Source of the DNA: Bradyrhizobium sp. 164 | GTDB taxonomy: Bacteria; Pseudomonadota; Alphaproteobacteria; Rhizobiales; Xanthobacteraceae | Direction: 5' to 3' | Length of the DNA: 64,000 nucleotides | Assembly: GCF_023073715.1 (NCBI RefSeq) | Contig: NZ_JADPKA010000066.1 | Coordinates: 248,001-312,000 of the forward strand | Shown: positions 18,009 through 27,135 of the stretch, piece by piece | Position numbering within the stretch: position 1 is the first letter of the stretch | Layout: every line of letters begins with the position of its first letter | Notes under the pieces: model-generated | What the model was told of the DNA's origin: nothing | The model's database searches: none | Seen by the model: the letters and a program-made list of their open reading frames with translations, nothing else | Made by a program: the position numbers and the translations under genes

Positions 18009-19121
18009 ATGACGCGGGTATTAATCACTGGAGGCGCGGGATTCATCGGCTCGCATGTAACCGACATGCTGCTCGCTGCCGGTTATGAGGTCCGGCTGCT
18101 CGACAATCTTTCGCCGCAGGTCCACGGCGGCAACCGCCAGCGCCCGTCCTATCTCGCCGATGAGGCCGAGCTCGTCGTTGGCGACGTCACTGACAGCGTT
18201 GCGGTCGAACATGCCCTGCGCGGGGCCGACATGGTCCTGCATCTCGCTTCCGCCGTCGGCGTCGGCCAGAGCATGTACGACATCGAGCCTTTTGTGCGGA
18301 CCAACGAGCTCGGCACAGCGGTGCTGCTCCAGGCGCTGTCGAGGCGCCCAGTCGAACGGCTGGTGGTCGCCTCCTCCATGAGCATCTACGGCGAGGGCCT
18401 CTATCGCAGGCCCGATCAAAGCGTCGTCGCCTGCGACGAACGGCCGATCGAGCAGCTGCGCAGAGGGGAATGGGAGTTGCGCGACAGCGCGGGTCACCCA
18501 CTCGTCCCCGTGGCGACGCCGGAGAGCAAGCTGCCGTCACTGAGCTCGGTCTACGCATTGAACAAGTTTGCGCAGGAGCGCATGTGCCTGATCACAGGCA
18601 AGGCTTACGGCATCCCGACCCTGGCGCTGCGCTTCTTCAACGTGTTCGGTCCCCGTCAGGCCCTGTCAAATCCCTACACCGGCGTACTCGCGATCTTTGC
18701 CGCGCGGCTCCTCAACGGTCGGCCGCCGCTTGTTTTCGAGGACGGCGAGCAACGGCGCGATTTTGTTCACGTGCACGACGTCGCCCGCGCCTGCCGCATC
18801 GCGCTGCAAGTGGAGCAGGCGCAGGACGTCTTCAACGTGGGCTCGGGCCAAAGCCGGACCATTCTGTCGGTCGCCGAGGACCTCGCCGAGGTCATGGGCC
18901 GGAGCGACATCGCGCCCGAGATCACGCGGAAATACCGCGCCGGCGACATCAGGCACTGCTTCGCAGATATCGGCAAATCGCGCGACCTTCTCGGCTTCGA
19001 GCCGCATGTGGCTTTCAGGGAAGGCCTGGAGGAGCTCGCGGAATATCTCGCAGACCAGATCGCCGACGACCAGGCCGAGCGGGCGACCCAGGAGCTGCTG
19101 CAACGAGGATTGGTTGCGTGA
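18009..19121 (+). CDS. NAD-dependent nucleotide-sugar epimerase/dehydratase
   Basis: A 370-residue extended short-chain dehydrogenase. The Rossmann motif TGGAGFIGS lies at residues 7-15, SSMSIYGEG in the middle, and the catalytic YALNK near residue 184. It resembles UDP-glucose 4-epimerase-type enzymes but has an insertion before the Tyr (GHPLVPVATPESKL). A GGAG site is placed 6 bases before ATG 18009, which follows a 213-base gap, so this gene may start a second transcript. The next gene begins inside its stop codon. Confidence 0.83.
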   Translation: MTRVLITGGAGFIGSHVTDMLLAAGYEVRLLDNLSPQVHGGNRQRPSYLADEAELVVGDVTDSVAVEHALRGADMVLHLASAVGVGQSMYDIEPFVRTNELGTAVLLQALSRRPVERLVVASSMSIYGEGLYRRPDQSVVACDERPIEQLRRGEWELRDSAGHPLVPVATPESKLPSLSSVYALNKFAQERMCLITGKAYGIPTLALRFFNVFGPRQALSNPYTGVLAIFAARLLNGRPPLVFEDGEQRRDFVHVHDVARACRIALQVEQAQDVFNVGSGQSRTILSVAEDLAEVMGRSDIAPEITRKYRAGDIRHCFADIGKSRDLLGFEPHVAFREGLEELAEYLADQIADDQAERATQELLQRGLVA

Positions 19122-20185
19122 TGAATGAGCGAGACAATAGGCCGGTTCTGATCACAGGCGGCTGCGGCTTCATCGGTTGCAATCTTGCCGACCGGCTGGC
19201 GGAGCGCGGCGAGCGCGTATTGGTGCTGGACAACTTGGCCCGCGCCGGCGTGCGCGAGAACGCGCAATGGCTGAAATCCAGGCATCGCGACCTCATCACC
19301 ATCGCGGTGGCCGACATTCGTGAGCCGATTCCGGTGATCGATGCCGTGCGTGAGGCCCGCGCGGTGCTGCATTTGGCGGCTCAGGTCGCCGTCACGGGCA
19401 GCGTGAGCGATCCCGCCGCCGATTTCGAGATCAACGCGCGCGGCACCCTGAACGTGCTTGAAGCGGTTCGGCTGCACAACAGCACCGCTCCGGTCGTGTT
19501 CGCCTCCACCAACAAGGTTTATGGCCGCCTGATCGAGGACAGCGAGATCGCACTCACCGGCCGCCGTTATACGCCCACCAGCGGCTTGCTGGCCGAAGGC
19601 GTCTCCGAGAACGCTGCCCTCGATTTCTACAGCCCCTATGGCTGTTCCAAGGGGACGGCGGATCAGTACGTCCACGACTATGCGCGGGTTTACGGGCTCC
19701 AGACCGTGGTGATGCGCATGAGCTGCATCTATGGGCCGCGCCAGTTCGGCACCGAGGACCAGGGCTGGATCGCACATTTCCTGCTGAGCGCGATCCGCGG
19801 CAACCCACTGACGATCTACGGCGATGGTTATCAGGTCCGCGACGCGCTGCATGTGTCGGATGCAGCCTCTGCCTGGCTCGCAGTACTCGACCGGATCTCG
19901 CTAGCGCGTGGACGCGTGTTCAATCTCGGCGGCGGACCAGCCAATGCGGTCAGCCTCCGGGAATTGATCGACCACATTGCCGAACTGACCGGCCATCAGG
20001 TCACATACCGCTTTGCCGATTGGCGTCCGGGCGATCAGCCTTGGTACGTCACCGACACCCGTGCGCTGTCTACCGCCCTCGGATGGGCACCGCAGGTCTC
20101 AGTCGCCGAGGGCCTTCGCTCGCTTCATGCCTGGCTGGACAGCCGCTTCGGAACAACTCGGGGCAACCGCGAGGCTCTCGCATGA
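19121..20185 (+). CDS. NAD-dependent epimerase (CDP-paratose 2-epimerase-like)
   Basis: A 354-residue extended short-chain dehydrogenase with TGGCGFIGCNLADRL at the N-terminus, STNKVYG, and a catalytic YGCSKGTADQ. The SPYGCSKG stretch and the QGWIAHF segment resemble the CDP-paratose 2-epimerase branch. The ATG overlaps the previous stop (TGATG). Together with the enzyme at 18009 it probably makes the unusual sugar nucleotide used by the cassette. Confidence 0.82.
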   Translation: MNERDNRPVLITGGCGFIGCNLADRLAERGERVLVLDNLARAGVRENAQWLKSRHRDLITIAVADIREPIPVIDAVREARAVLHLAAQVAVTGSVSDPAADFEINARGTLNVLEAVRLHNSTAPVVFASTNKVYGRLIEDSEIALTGRRYTPTSGLLAEGVSENAALDFYSPYGCSKGTADQYVHDYARVYGLQTVVMRMSCIYGPRQFGTEDQGWIAHFLLSAIRGNPLTIYGDGYQVRDALHVSDAASAWLAVLDRISLARGRVFNLGGGPANAVSLRELIDHIAELTGHQVTYRFADWRPGDQPWYVTDTRALSTALGWAPQVSVAEGLRSLHAWLDSRFGTTRGNREALA

Positions 20186-21468
20186 CGCGCGTCGCCCTGA
20201 TCAATCCGAACTGGGATTTTGGCGGCAGCATCTATTTCGGCTGCCGGTCCCCCCACCTTCCGCTCGAGCTCGGGATCGCCGAGCATTATTTGAAAGCGGC
20301 CGGGCGCCGGACGCTGCTGCTCGATGCGCACATGTTCGATCTGTCATTCGGGGACGTCGAGGCTGAGCTGCGCGCCTTCGAGCCTGACCTGATCGTCATC
20401 ACGACGGCACCGACCTACCTGTTCTGGCGCTGCGCACCGCCGGAGCTGCGCGTTCCGCAGGAGCTTGCACTGGCGGTACGGGATCTTGCACCGGTCTTGG
20501 TCGCCGTTGGGCCGCACGGCTCGACCACGCCGCGGGCGGCCCTGAAGAAGCTCGCGGTCGACATAATCGTCATGGGTGAATGCGAAGCATCTTTGCTGCG
20601 GTTGGCCAACGGGGAGCGGGACTTCCCCGGCCTGTGCTTGGCGGACGGCGCCACGGTCCGGGTCAATGGCGGCCCGCAGGCGGTCGACTTCAAGGATCAG
20701 CCAGCGCTCGACTGGCCGGACGAGATGATCCGGCGGCATCGTCACCACCATCATCGCTTCGAGGCCGAACCGGTGGGCCCCGGCGCGGAGGTCGAGGCGT
20801 CGCGGGGATGCCCCTACAATTGCACGTTCTGCGCCAAGGAGAATTTCCGCAACGCCTACCGCAAACGGCCACCCTCGATCATTCTCGACGAGATTGATCG
20901 GCTGCGCGGCCAAGGCGTCGAATATGTCTACTTCATCGACGAAATCTTCCTTCCGAACCCAGAACTTCTGGAAGGGCTGAGTACGCGGGGCCTCAAATTC
21001 GGTGTCCAGACCCGCATCGATCTCTGGAAGCCGGACATGCTCGCCTTGCTGGGTCGCGCAGGCTGCGTCTCGATCGAGGCTGGCATCGAAAGTCTCACCG
21101 TCGAGGGCCGCGCGGCACTCGCCAAGAACTGCAAGATGACCACCGACCAGCTCGCCGACCGCCTGGTCGAAGCCCGACGCTACGTCCCCTTCGTGCAGGC
21201 CAATCTGATCGAGCTCCCCGAGGACGACGATCCCGTAGTGCAGCGCTGGCGCCGCAAGATGCAGGATGCCGGCATCTGGGCGAACGACCCGGTCCCGCTC
21301 TATCCCTACCCCGGCTCGCCGGACTACCGAAAGCTGTGGGGCGAGGCCGACGACTTCGCCTGGGAGCGCGCGCATCAGCACTATCTTGGAATGTTCGACC
21401 AGTTCAGCGACGTGCAGAACGATCGGCCGGTCCCGCTCGACGCCCTCGAACATCCGGTGGCGCCATGA
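20182..21468 (+). CDS. B12-binding-domain radical SAM protein
   Basis: A 428-residue protein with an N-terminal cobalamin-binding-type domain (about 1-160) and a radical SAM core. Cys210, Cys214 and Cys217 in RGCPYNCTFCAKE hold the iron-sulfur cluster. FIDEIFLPNPELL and IEAGIESLT are core motifs. B12-type radical SAM enzymes often methylate unreactive carbon, so C-methylation of a sugar or lipid carrier is possible. From memory it matches TIGR04295, a family tied to a recurrent oligosaccharide cassette (rhizo-twelve); not verified. Both ends overlap neighbours by 4 bases. Confidence 0.84.
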   Translation: MTRVALINPNWDFGGSIYFGCRSPHLPLELGIAEHYLKAAGRRTLLLDAHMFDLSFGDVEAELRAFEPDLIVITTAPTYLFWRCAPPELRVPQELALAVRDLAPVLVAVGPHGSTTPRAALKKLAVDIIVMGECEASLLRLANGERDFPGLCLADGATVRVNGGPQAVDFKDQPALDWPDEMIRRHRHHHHRFEAEPVGPGAEVEASRGCPYNCTFCAKENFRNAYRKRPPSIILDEIDRLRGQGVEYVYFIDEIFLPNPELLEGLSTRGLKFGVQTRIDLWKPDMLALLGRAGCVSIEAGIESLTVEGRAALAKNCKMTTDQLADRLVEARRYVPFVQANLIELPEDDDPVVQRWRRKMQDAGIWANDPVPLYPYPGSPDYRKLWGEADDFAWERAHQHYLGMFDQFSDVQNDRPVPLDALEHPVAP

Positions 21469-22577
21469 GCCGCGGTTCCGACATCAGGATCCTGATGACG
21501 ACCGACACTGTGGGCGGCGTGTGGACCTATTCCTGCTCACTCGCCTCGAGCCTTGCCGCCGCGGGCGCCCACTTGACGCTGGCGACGATGGGTCCATCCG
21601 CGCGCGCGGACCAGCGCGAGATGCTGCACGGCTCGGGGGTTCGCCTCATCGAAACCGACCTCGCTTTGGAATGGCAAGACCCGGAAGGGCGTGACCTCTG
21701 CAATGCCAGGCGTGTCCTTCTAGGGCTCGAAGCACGGTTCAGGCCGGACATTGTCCACCTCAACAGTTTCCGGGAGGCAACCCTGTCGTGGCGTGCGCCA
21801 ACCGTTCTCGTGGCGCACTCCTGCGTCAACTCATGGGCGCTGGCCTGTCGGGATACGACCTGGCTCGGCGAGCCCCGTTGGGCGCGTTATACGGAACGGG
21901 TGGCCGCGGCGCTCAACAGCACGCAAGCTTGGGTCTGCCCGAGCCGGTCGTTCCACGATGACATCATGGAGATCTATCGGCCACGGTCTCCCGGCGCCGT
22001 GATCTGGAACGGGACTACTGCTGGGGACCTCTCAACTCGAAAGCAGGAGCTGATCTTCGCGGCCGGCCGGCTGTGGGATCATGCCAAGAACATCGGAGTA
22101 TTGGCTGCGGCTGCACCGGATCTGGATTGGCCGGTTCAGGTCGCAGGACCCGCTGAAGCAGATCCGTCCGTGGGCGTCACTTGGCTTGGGCAATTGCCGC
22201 ACAGCGCCTTGCGCGGACATCTCCAGCGCGCGGCGATCTTTGCAAGCCCAGCACTTTATGAACCGTTCGGCCTCTCCGTTTTGGAGGCAGCCGCCGCCGG
22301 CTGCGCGCTCGTGCTGTCGGACATCCCGACGTTCCGGGAATTGTGGAGCGGAGCCGCGCTGTTTTTCGATCCCTGCGATAGTCAGGCGTTGCACCGAGCT
22401 CTCGCAGAACTTTGTGCGGACGATCTCGAAAGAGCACAGCTGCAACGCGCCGCCTACGAGCGTTCCCTGACCTATTCGCTGTCGCGCACGACCGGCGCTT
22501 ATCTGAAGCTCTACAAAGGGCTGCTCGCTGCCAACCGCACGACACCTCAAGCCGGCCAGATCGAGGTGCGCGCATGA
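21465..22577 (+). CDS. GT4-family glycosyltransferase
   Basis: A 370-residue GT-B glycosyltransferase. The N-terminal acceptor domain contains TTDTVGGVWTYSCSLA and the donor domain shows FAAGRLWDHAKN and the classic FASPALYEPFGLSVLEAAA block with its Glu pair (E at PFGLSVLE). It uses a nucleotide sugar and retains configuration, as is usual for GT4. Coupled at both ends by 4-base overlaps. Confidence 0.85.
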   Translation: MSRGSDIRILMTTDTVGGVWTYSCSLASSLAAAGAHLTLATMGPSARADQREMLHGSGVRLIETDLALEWQDPEGRDLCNARRVLLGLEARFRPDIVHLNSFREATLSWRAPTVLVAHSCVNSWALACRDTTWLGEPRWARYTERVAAALNSTQAWVCPSRSFHDDIMEIYRPRSPGAVIWNGTTAGDLSTRKQELIFAAGRLWDHAKNIGVLAAAAPDLDWPVQVAGPAEADPSVGVTWLGQLPHSALRGHLQRAAIFASPALYEPFGLSVLEAAAAGCALVLSDIPTFRELWSGAALFFDPCDSQALHRALAELCADDLERAQLQRAAYERSLTYSLSRTTGAYLKLYKGLLAANRTTPQAGQIEVRA

Positions 22578-23704
22578 AATGCGTCCTGTTCTACCACGCA
22601 TTCACCTCCTGCTGGAACAATGGCAACGCTCATTTCCTGCGCGGCTACGCCCGCGAGCTGCATGCGCTTGGTCACGAGGTCGTCGTTTTCGAGCCGATCG
22701 ACGGCTGGAGTCGGTTGAATGCCATCCGCGAGAGCGGCAGCGAGGTCCTGCAAGACATCGGACAGCTCTTCCCAGGCATTTCCATTCGTCGCTATGATGC
22801 CTCGCTCGATTTCGACGAAGCGCTCGATGGCGCCGATCTCGTCGTCGTGCACGAATGGAACTCGCCCGATGTGATCGAGCAGATCGGGCACAGGCGCGCG
22901 CACGGCGCTCCCTTCACATTATTGTTCCACGATACCCACCATCGTGCGATTACAGCGCCGGACGAACTTGCACAATTTGACCTCGATGCATTCGACGGCG
23001 TGCTCGCCTTCGGCGAGGTGCTTCGCCAGATCTACGTGAAGCTCGGCTGGGCCGACCGGGCCTATACTTGGCACGAAGCCGCCGATATCGCCTTGTACCA
23101 CCCGCTGCCGAATGTCGAACCTACCGACGATCTGGTCTGGATCGGCAATTGGGGCGACGGCGAACGCAGCACTGAGCTCAACGAATTCCTGGTCGAGCCT
23201 GTTGCCGAGCTGAATTTGCGCGCGAGCGTCTATGGCGTGCGTTACTCGGATGCCGCGCTCCAGGCCATCCGGGCCACAGGTATCCGCCACGGCGGCTGGC
23301 TGCCTGCGCATTGGGCTCCGGTGGCATTCGCCGGCGCGCGCGCGACCATTCATGTCCCGCGCGGGCCCTATGTACGGTCGCTTCCGGGCATCCCTACCAT
23401 CCGTGTGTTCGAGGCCCTCGCCTGCGGCATTCCTCTGCTTTCGGCGCCGTGGTCCGATGCGGAAAGCCTGTTTCCGGACGGCGCTTATCTCCAGGCGGCC
23501 GATGGCGCGGAGATGAAGCGCGCGCTCGGCGCCGTTCTCGACGATCGGGAGCTGTCTTCCGCGATGGTGGAGACCGGCCTTCGGACCATTCAGGAGCGCC
23601 ATACCTGCCGTCACCGCGCACAACAGCTTGTGGGCATCGTGGAGGCCATTTGTGCCTCCGATAGCTCGTCACAGCCGCTGCGTTACATCGGAGCCTCCGC
23701 ATGA
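22574..23704 (+). CDS. CgeB-like glycosyltransferase, copy 2
   Basis: A 376-residue protein opening with YHAFTSCWNNGNAHFLRGY, the same Trp-Asn-Gly-Asn motif as the other CgeB-like copies. WIGNWGDGERSTEL and IRVFEALACGIPLLSAPW form the donor-binding half. ATG 22574 overlaps the previous stop codon. It is more divergent than the copies at 12973 and 24786, so it probably adds a different sugar or acts at a different step. Confidence 0.78.
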   Translation: MKCVLFYHAFTSCWNNGNAHFLRGYARELHALGHEVVVFEPIDGWSRLNAIRESGSEVLQDIGQLFPGISIRRYDASLDFDEALDGADLVVVHEWNSPDVIEQIGHRRAHGAPFTLLFHDTHHRAITAPDELAQFDLDAFDGVLAFGEVLRQIYVKLGWADRAYTWHEAADIALYHPLPNVEPTDDLVWIGNWGDGERSTELNEFLVEPVAELNLRASVYGVRYSDAALQAIRATGIRHGGWLPAHWAPVAFAGARATIHVPRGPYVRSLPGIPTIRVFEALACGIPLLSAPWSDAESLFPDGAYLQAADGAEMKRALGAVLDDRELSSAMVETGLRTIQERHTCRHRAQQLVGIVEAICASDSSSQPLRYIGASA

Positions 23705-24789
23705 AGATCTGCTTCTTCGGATCCAGCCTTGTCTCGTCCTACTGGAACGGCGCCGCCACCTATTATCGCGGCATGCTCAAGCAGATTGCGGCGCTCGGAC
23801 ACGACGTCATCTTCTTCGAGCCTGACGCCTTCGAGCGGCAGGCCCACCGCGACATCGACGACCCCGGCTGGGCCAGGGTCGTCGTGTACCCCGCGACCGC
23901 CGACGGCTGGCGCGGCTCGCTCGATGCGGCGGCGCGATCGGCCGACATGCTGATCAAGGCCAGCGGCGTCGGCGTCTTCGATCAGGAGCTGGAGACCGCC
24001 GTTGCTGCCTTACCCTCCCGAACCATGCGCATCTACTGGGATGTCGATGCTCCCGCCACGCTCGAAGCGATGGCAAACGATCCGGAGCATCATCTGCGCC
24101 GTGCGATTCCATCCTACGACATGGTCTTGACCTACGGCGGCGGCGATGGCGTCGTATCGGCCTACCGCGCTATTGGTGCGCGAGACTGCGTTCCGATCTA
24201 CAACGCCCTCGACCCCGAAACGCATTTTCCATCGCCGCCCAAGCCGGACTTCACCTGCGATCTCAGCCTGCTGGCAAATCGCCTGCCTGATCGCGAGCAG
24301 CGCGTCGAGCACTTCTTCCTCGACATCGCGCGCCAGTTGCCGGACAAGACGTTCGTTCTCGGCGGCTCCGGCTGGGAGACCAAGGATACGTCCGGCAACC
24401 TCCGAAAGGTCGGGCATGTCGGCACTGGCGAGCACAACGCATTCTTCGGCTCCGGCCTTGCCACGCTCAACGTCAATCGCGACAGCATGGCGCGATACGG
24501 ATTCTCGCCGCCGACGCGGGTATTCGAGGCGATCGGCGCAGGCGCCTGCTTGATCACCGATCAATGGGTCGGCATCGACCATTTCCTCGAGCCGGATCGC
24601 GAAGTGCTGGTGGCCGCGAATGGAGCCGAGATTGCCGGCCATCTCGGCGCCCTCAGCCCTGATCGGGCCGCCGCGATCGCCAGCCGTGCCCGCGCGCACA
24701 TTCTCAGCCAACACACCTACAGGCATCGCGCCCGCCAATTCAACGATCTCTTCGTCGGAAGCAGCTCGCACATCGAGGCAGCAGAATGA
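23701..24789 (+). CDS. CgeB-like glycosyltransferase, copy 3
   Basis: A 362-residue protein with the opening FFGSSLVSSYWNGAATYYRG, a YWDVDAPATLEAM block and the C-terminal TRVFEAIGAGACLITDQW donor site. It belongs to the same family as its two neighbours. Four-base overlaps on both sides imply translational coupling. Substrate unknown. Confidence 0.78.
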   Translation: MKICFFGSSLVSSYWNGAATYYRGMLKQIAALGHDVIFFEPDAFERQAHRDIDDPGWARVVVYPATADGWRGSLDAAARSADMLIKASGVGVFDQELETAVAALPSRTMRIYWDVDAPATLEAMANDPEHHLRRAIPSYDMVLTYGGGDGVVSAYRAIGARDCVPIYNALDPETHFPSPPKPDFTCDLSLLANRLPDREQRVEHFFLDIARQLPDKTFVLGGSGWETKDTSGNLRKVGHVGTGEHNAFFGSGLATLNVNRDSMARYGFSPPTRVFEAIGAGACLITDQWVGIDHFLEPDREVLVAANGAEIAGHLGALSPDRAAAIASRARAHILSQHTYRHRARQFNDLFVGSSSHIEAAE

Positions 24790-25910
24790 ACCTTAGCATC
24801 GTCGTCGTCGGTCTTTCGGTCACGTCATCATGGGGCAATGGTCACGCCACGACCTACCGCGCCCTGATCGAGGCCCTCGCGCGACGAGGCCACCATGTCA
24901 CCTTCCTGGAGCGCGACGTCGCCTGGTATCGCGAGCATCGCGATCTCACCAAGCCGTCGTCATGGACTGTCGAGCTCTATCAATCACTGAAGGATGTCCC
25001 TCGCCGCTTCGGAAAGCTGATCCGGGACGCCGACCTCGTCATCATCGGCTCCTATGTGCCCGACGGTATCGCCATCTCCGAATGGATCACGAGCCAAGCG
25101 CGAGGGATCACCGCCTTCTACGACATCGACACGCCGGTGACGCTGGCGAGACTCGACCGGGGCCTCGACTATCTCTCCGCTGCGATGATCCCGCGTTTCG
25201 ACCTCTATCTATCGTTCGCCGGTGGCCCGGTGCCCGACATGATCGAGGCGCGTTACGGCAGCCCGATGGCACGGGTTCTCTATTGCAGCGCCGACGCGGA
25301 CGCCTACGTGCCGCAACAGGCCAAGACGAAATGGGCACTGGGCTATCTCGGAACTTATAGCGAGGATCGGCAGCCCGTCCTTGAACAACTGCTGTTGTCC
25401 CCGGCGCGGATGCTGCCGTCCGAGCAATTCGCCGTCGCGGGCGCGCAATATCCTGAACATATCGCCTGGCCCGACAATGTCATGCGGATCGAGCACCTCG
25501 CGCCAAAGCAGCACCCGATGTTTTACGCGGAGCAGCGGTTCGCCCTGAATGCGACCCGCGCCGACATGCGCGCGTTGGGCTTCTCGCCGAGCGTTCGGCT
25601 GTTCGAAGCTGCCGCCTGCGGCACGCCCGTGATTTCCGACCGATGGCCGGGGATCGAGACCATCTTCGAGCCGTCGCGGGAAATCTTGCTGGCCTCAACG
25701 GCGCGCGACGTCATCGAGATCCTGCGCGACATGCCCGAGGAACGTCGACGCACTATCGCCGAGAGCGCGCGCCGCCGCGTTCTGACCGATCACACCTCCG
25801 ACCATCGAGCCCGCCAGTTGGAGGTCTACTGCGCCGAAGCAACCGCGCGCCGCCGCCGCAAGTCGGCGCGGCTACCGGCTGGCCGACCGGTTCAAGTCGC
25901 CGAACTCTGA
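24786..25910 (+). CDS. CgeB-like glycosyltransferase, copy 4
   Basis: A 374-residue protein that closely parallels the gene at 12973: TSSWGNGHATTYRALIEAL, YDIDTPVTLARLDRG, LGTYSEDRQPVLEQL and VRLFEAAACGTPVISDRWP. The two are probably products of a duplication at the outer parts of the cassette and may add similar sugars. A short 11-base gap separates it from the UDP-xylose synthase gene. Confidence 0.8.
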   Translation: MNLSIVVVGLSVTSSWGNGHATTYRALIEALARRGHHVTFLERDVAWYREHRDLTKPSSWTVELYQSLKDVPRRFGKLIRDADLVIIGSYVPDGIAISEWITSQARGITAFYDIDTPVTLARLDRGLDYLSAAMIPRFDLYLSFAGGPVPDMIEARYGSPMARVLYCSADADAYVPQQAKTKWALGYLGTYSEDRQPVLEQLLLSPARMLPSEQFAVAGAQYPEHIAWPDNVMRIEHLAPKQHPMFYAEQRFALNATRADMRALGFSPSVRLFEAAACGTPVISDRWPGIETIFEPSREILLASTARDVIEILRDMPEERRRTIAESARRRVLTDHTSDHRARQLEVYCAEATARRRRKSARLPAGRPVQVAEL

Positions 25911-25921
25911 GGGAGCTTGCC

Positions 25922-26977
25922 ATGACACTCCAGACCCGCATTCCCACGCTCCGTCGCTCGCCGACAGTGCTCATCGCCGGCGGCGCCGGCTTCATCGGCT
26001 CTCATCTCTGCGATTCGCTTCTGCAACGCGGCAACAGGGTGATCTGCCTCGACAACCTGTTCACGGGCACAATCGACAATATCAGGCCGCTGCTGAACCA
26101 TCCGAACTTTCGCTTCATCGAACATGATGTGCGCGAGGAGATCGAGATCGACGACGAGATCGACCGGGTCTACAGTCTCGCCTGCCCCGCCTCACCCCGG
26201 CATTACCAGAAGGATCCGGTCGGCACGATGAAGACATGCGTGCTCGGCACCATCAATTTGCTCGAGCTCGCCCGCCGCAAGGGCGCCCGCGTCCTGCAGG
26301 CCTCGACGAGCGAAGTCTACGGCGATCCGGAGGTGCATCCACAGCCGGAATCCTATCTTGGCAACGTCAACCCGATCGGGCCGCGGGCCTGCTACGACGA
26401 GGGCAAACGCGCCGCCGAGACGCTGATGTTCGACTACCACCGCACGCACGGAACCGAGATCAAGGTCGCGCGCATCTTCAACACCTATGGCCCGCGCATG
26501 CTGGAGAACGATGGCCGTGTCGTCTCCAATTTCATCGTGCAGGCGCTGCGCGGCGAGCCGATCACGATCTATGGCGGCGGCACGCAGACAAGGAGCTTCT
26601 GCTTCGTCGACGATCTGGTGCGGGGCCTTCAACTGCTGATGGAAAGCCCGGCCTCGGTAACCGGCCCCTGCAACCTCGGCAATCCGCACGAGGTCACGAT
26701 CGAGGCCATAGCCCGGGAGGTCCTGACGTACACGGAGTCGGCCTCCCCACTCCGCTTCGTGGCGCTGCCGAAGGACGATCCGAAGCGTCGCAAGCCGGTC
26801 ATCGACACCGCCGCGCGACTTCTGGGATGGCGTCCGCGCGTAGCGCTGAAGGATGGTCTTCAGGCGACGATCGCCTATTTCGCGTTGCGCGTCGCGGATG
26901 AGTCACCGACGCTGGTGCCGGCTCTTGCACGGCGAAAGAGAGGTCCGACGCGCGGCATGCTCAAGATTGCGGATTAA
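25922..26977 (+). CDS. UDP-glucuronate decarboxylase (UDP-xylose synthase)
   Basis: A 351-residue extended short-chain dehydrogenase that converts UDP-glucuronate to UDP-xylose. Diagnostic features are GGAGFIGSHLCDSLL, LDNLFTGTIDNI, YSLACPASPRHYQKDPVGT, the active site CYDEGKRAAE and ARIFNTYGPRM. The match to family sequences is strong along the whole length. It is the last gene of the cassette and gives the best clue to its product: xylose is probably a component, consistent with the xylosidase-like protein at 15649. ATG 25922 was chosen because the upstream extension lies in the previous gene. Confidence 0.9.
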   Translation: MTLQTRIPTLRRSPTVLIAGGAGFIGSHLCDSLLQRGNRVICLDNLFTGTIDNIRPLLNHPNFRFIEHDVREEIEIDDEIDRVYSLACPASPRHYQKDPVGTMKTCVLGTINLLELARRKGARVLQASTSEVYGDPEVHPQPESYLGNVNPIGPRACYDEGKRAAETLMFDYHRTHGTEIKVARIFNTYGPRMLENDGRVVSNFIVQALRGEPITIYGGGTQTRSFCFVDDLVRGLQLLMESPASVTGPCNLGNPHEVTIEAIAREVLTYTESASPLRFVALPKDDPKRRKPVIDTAARLLGWRPRVALKDGLQATIAYFALRVADESPTLVPALARRKRGPTRGMLKIAD

Positions 26978-26985
26978 GATCAACG

Positions 26986-27020
26986 CGCTTCTCGTTGGAT
27001 CGGATCCCAGTTGAGAAGCG
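26986..27020 (+). terminator. Possible hairpin after the glycan cassette
   Basis: CGCTTCTC at 26986-26993 pairs with GAGAAGCG at 27013-27020 across a 19-base loop, nine bases after the stop codon. No U-tract follows, so it may only stabilise the transcript end. Confidence 0.3.
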
Positions 27021-27090
27021 GACATCCGCTCAGCCGATCAAAGTCAATTATCCACGCGGCTCAGCCGAGCTGGGAGGCGAAGCCATGGAA

Positions 27091-27135
27091 TGGTGGGCGC
27101 ACCAGGGCTCGAATCTGGGACCCGCTGATTAAGAG
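27091..27135 (-). other. 3' fragment of tRNA-Lys (CTT), possible integration-site remnant
   Basis: Read on the minus strand the segment gives CTCTTAATCAGCGGGT, an anticodon arm whose loop CTCTTAA contains anticodon CTT, then a TTCGAGC T-loop and a 3' end GCGCCCACCA. The 5' half of the tRNA is absent: bases beyond 27135 do not form a D-arm or acceptor strand. One T-stem pair is broken (A opposite C). Such 3' tRNA pieces are what integrative elements leave as att sites. Confidence 0.6.
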
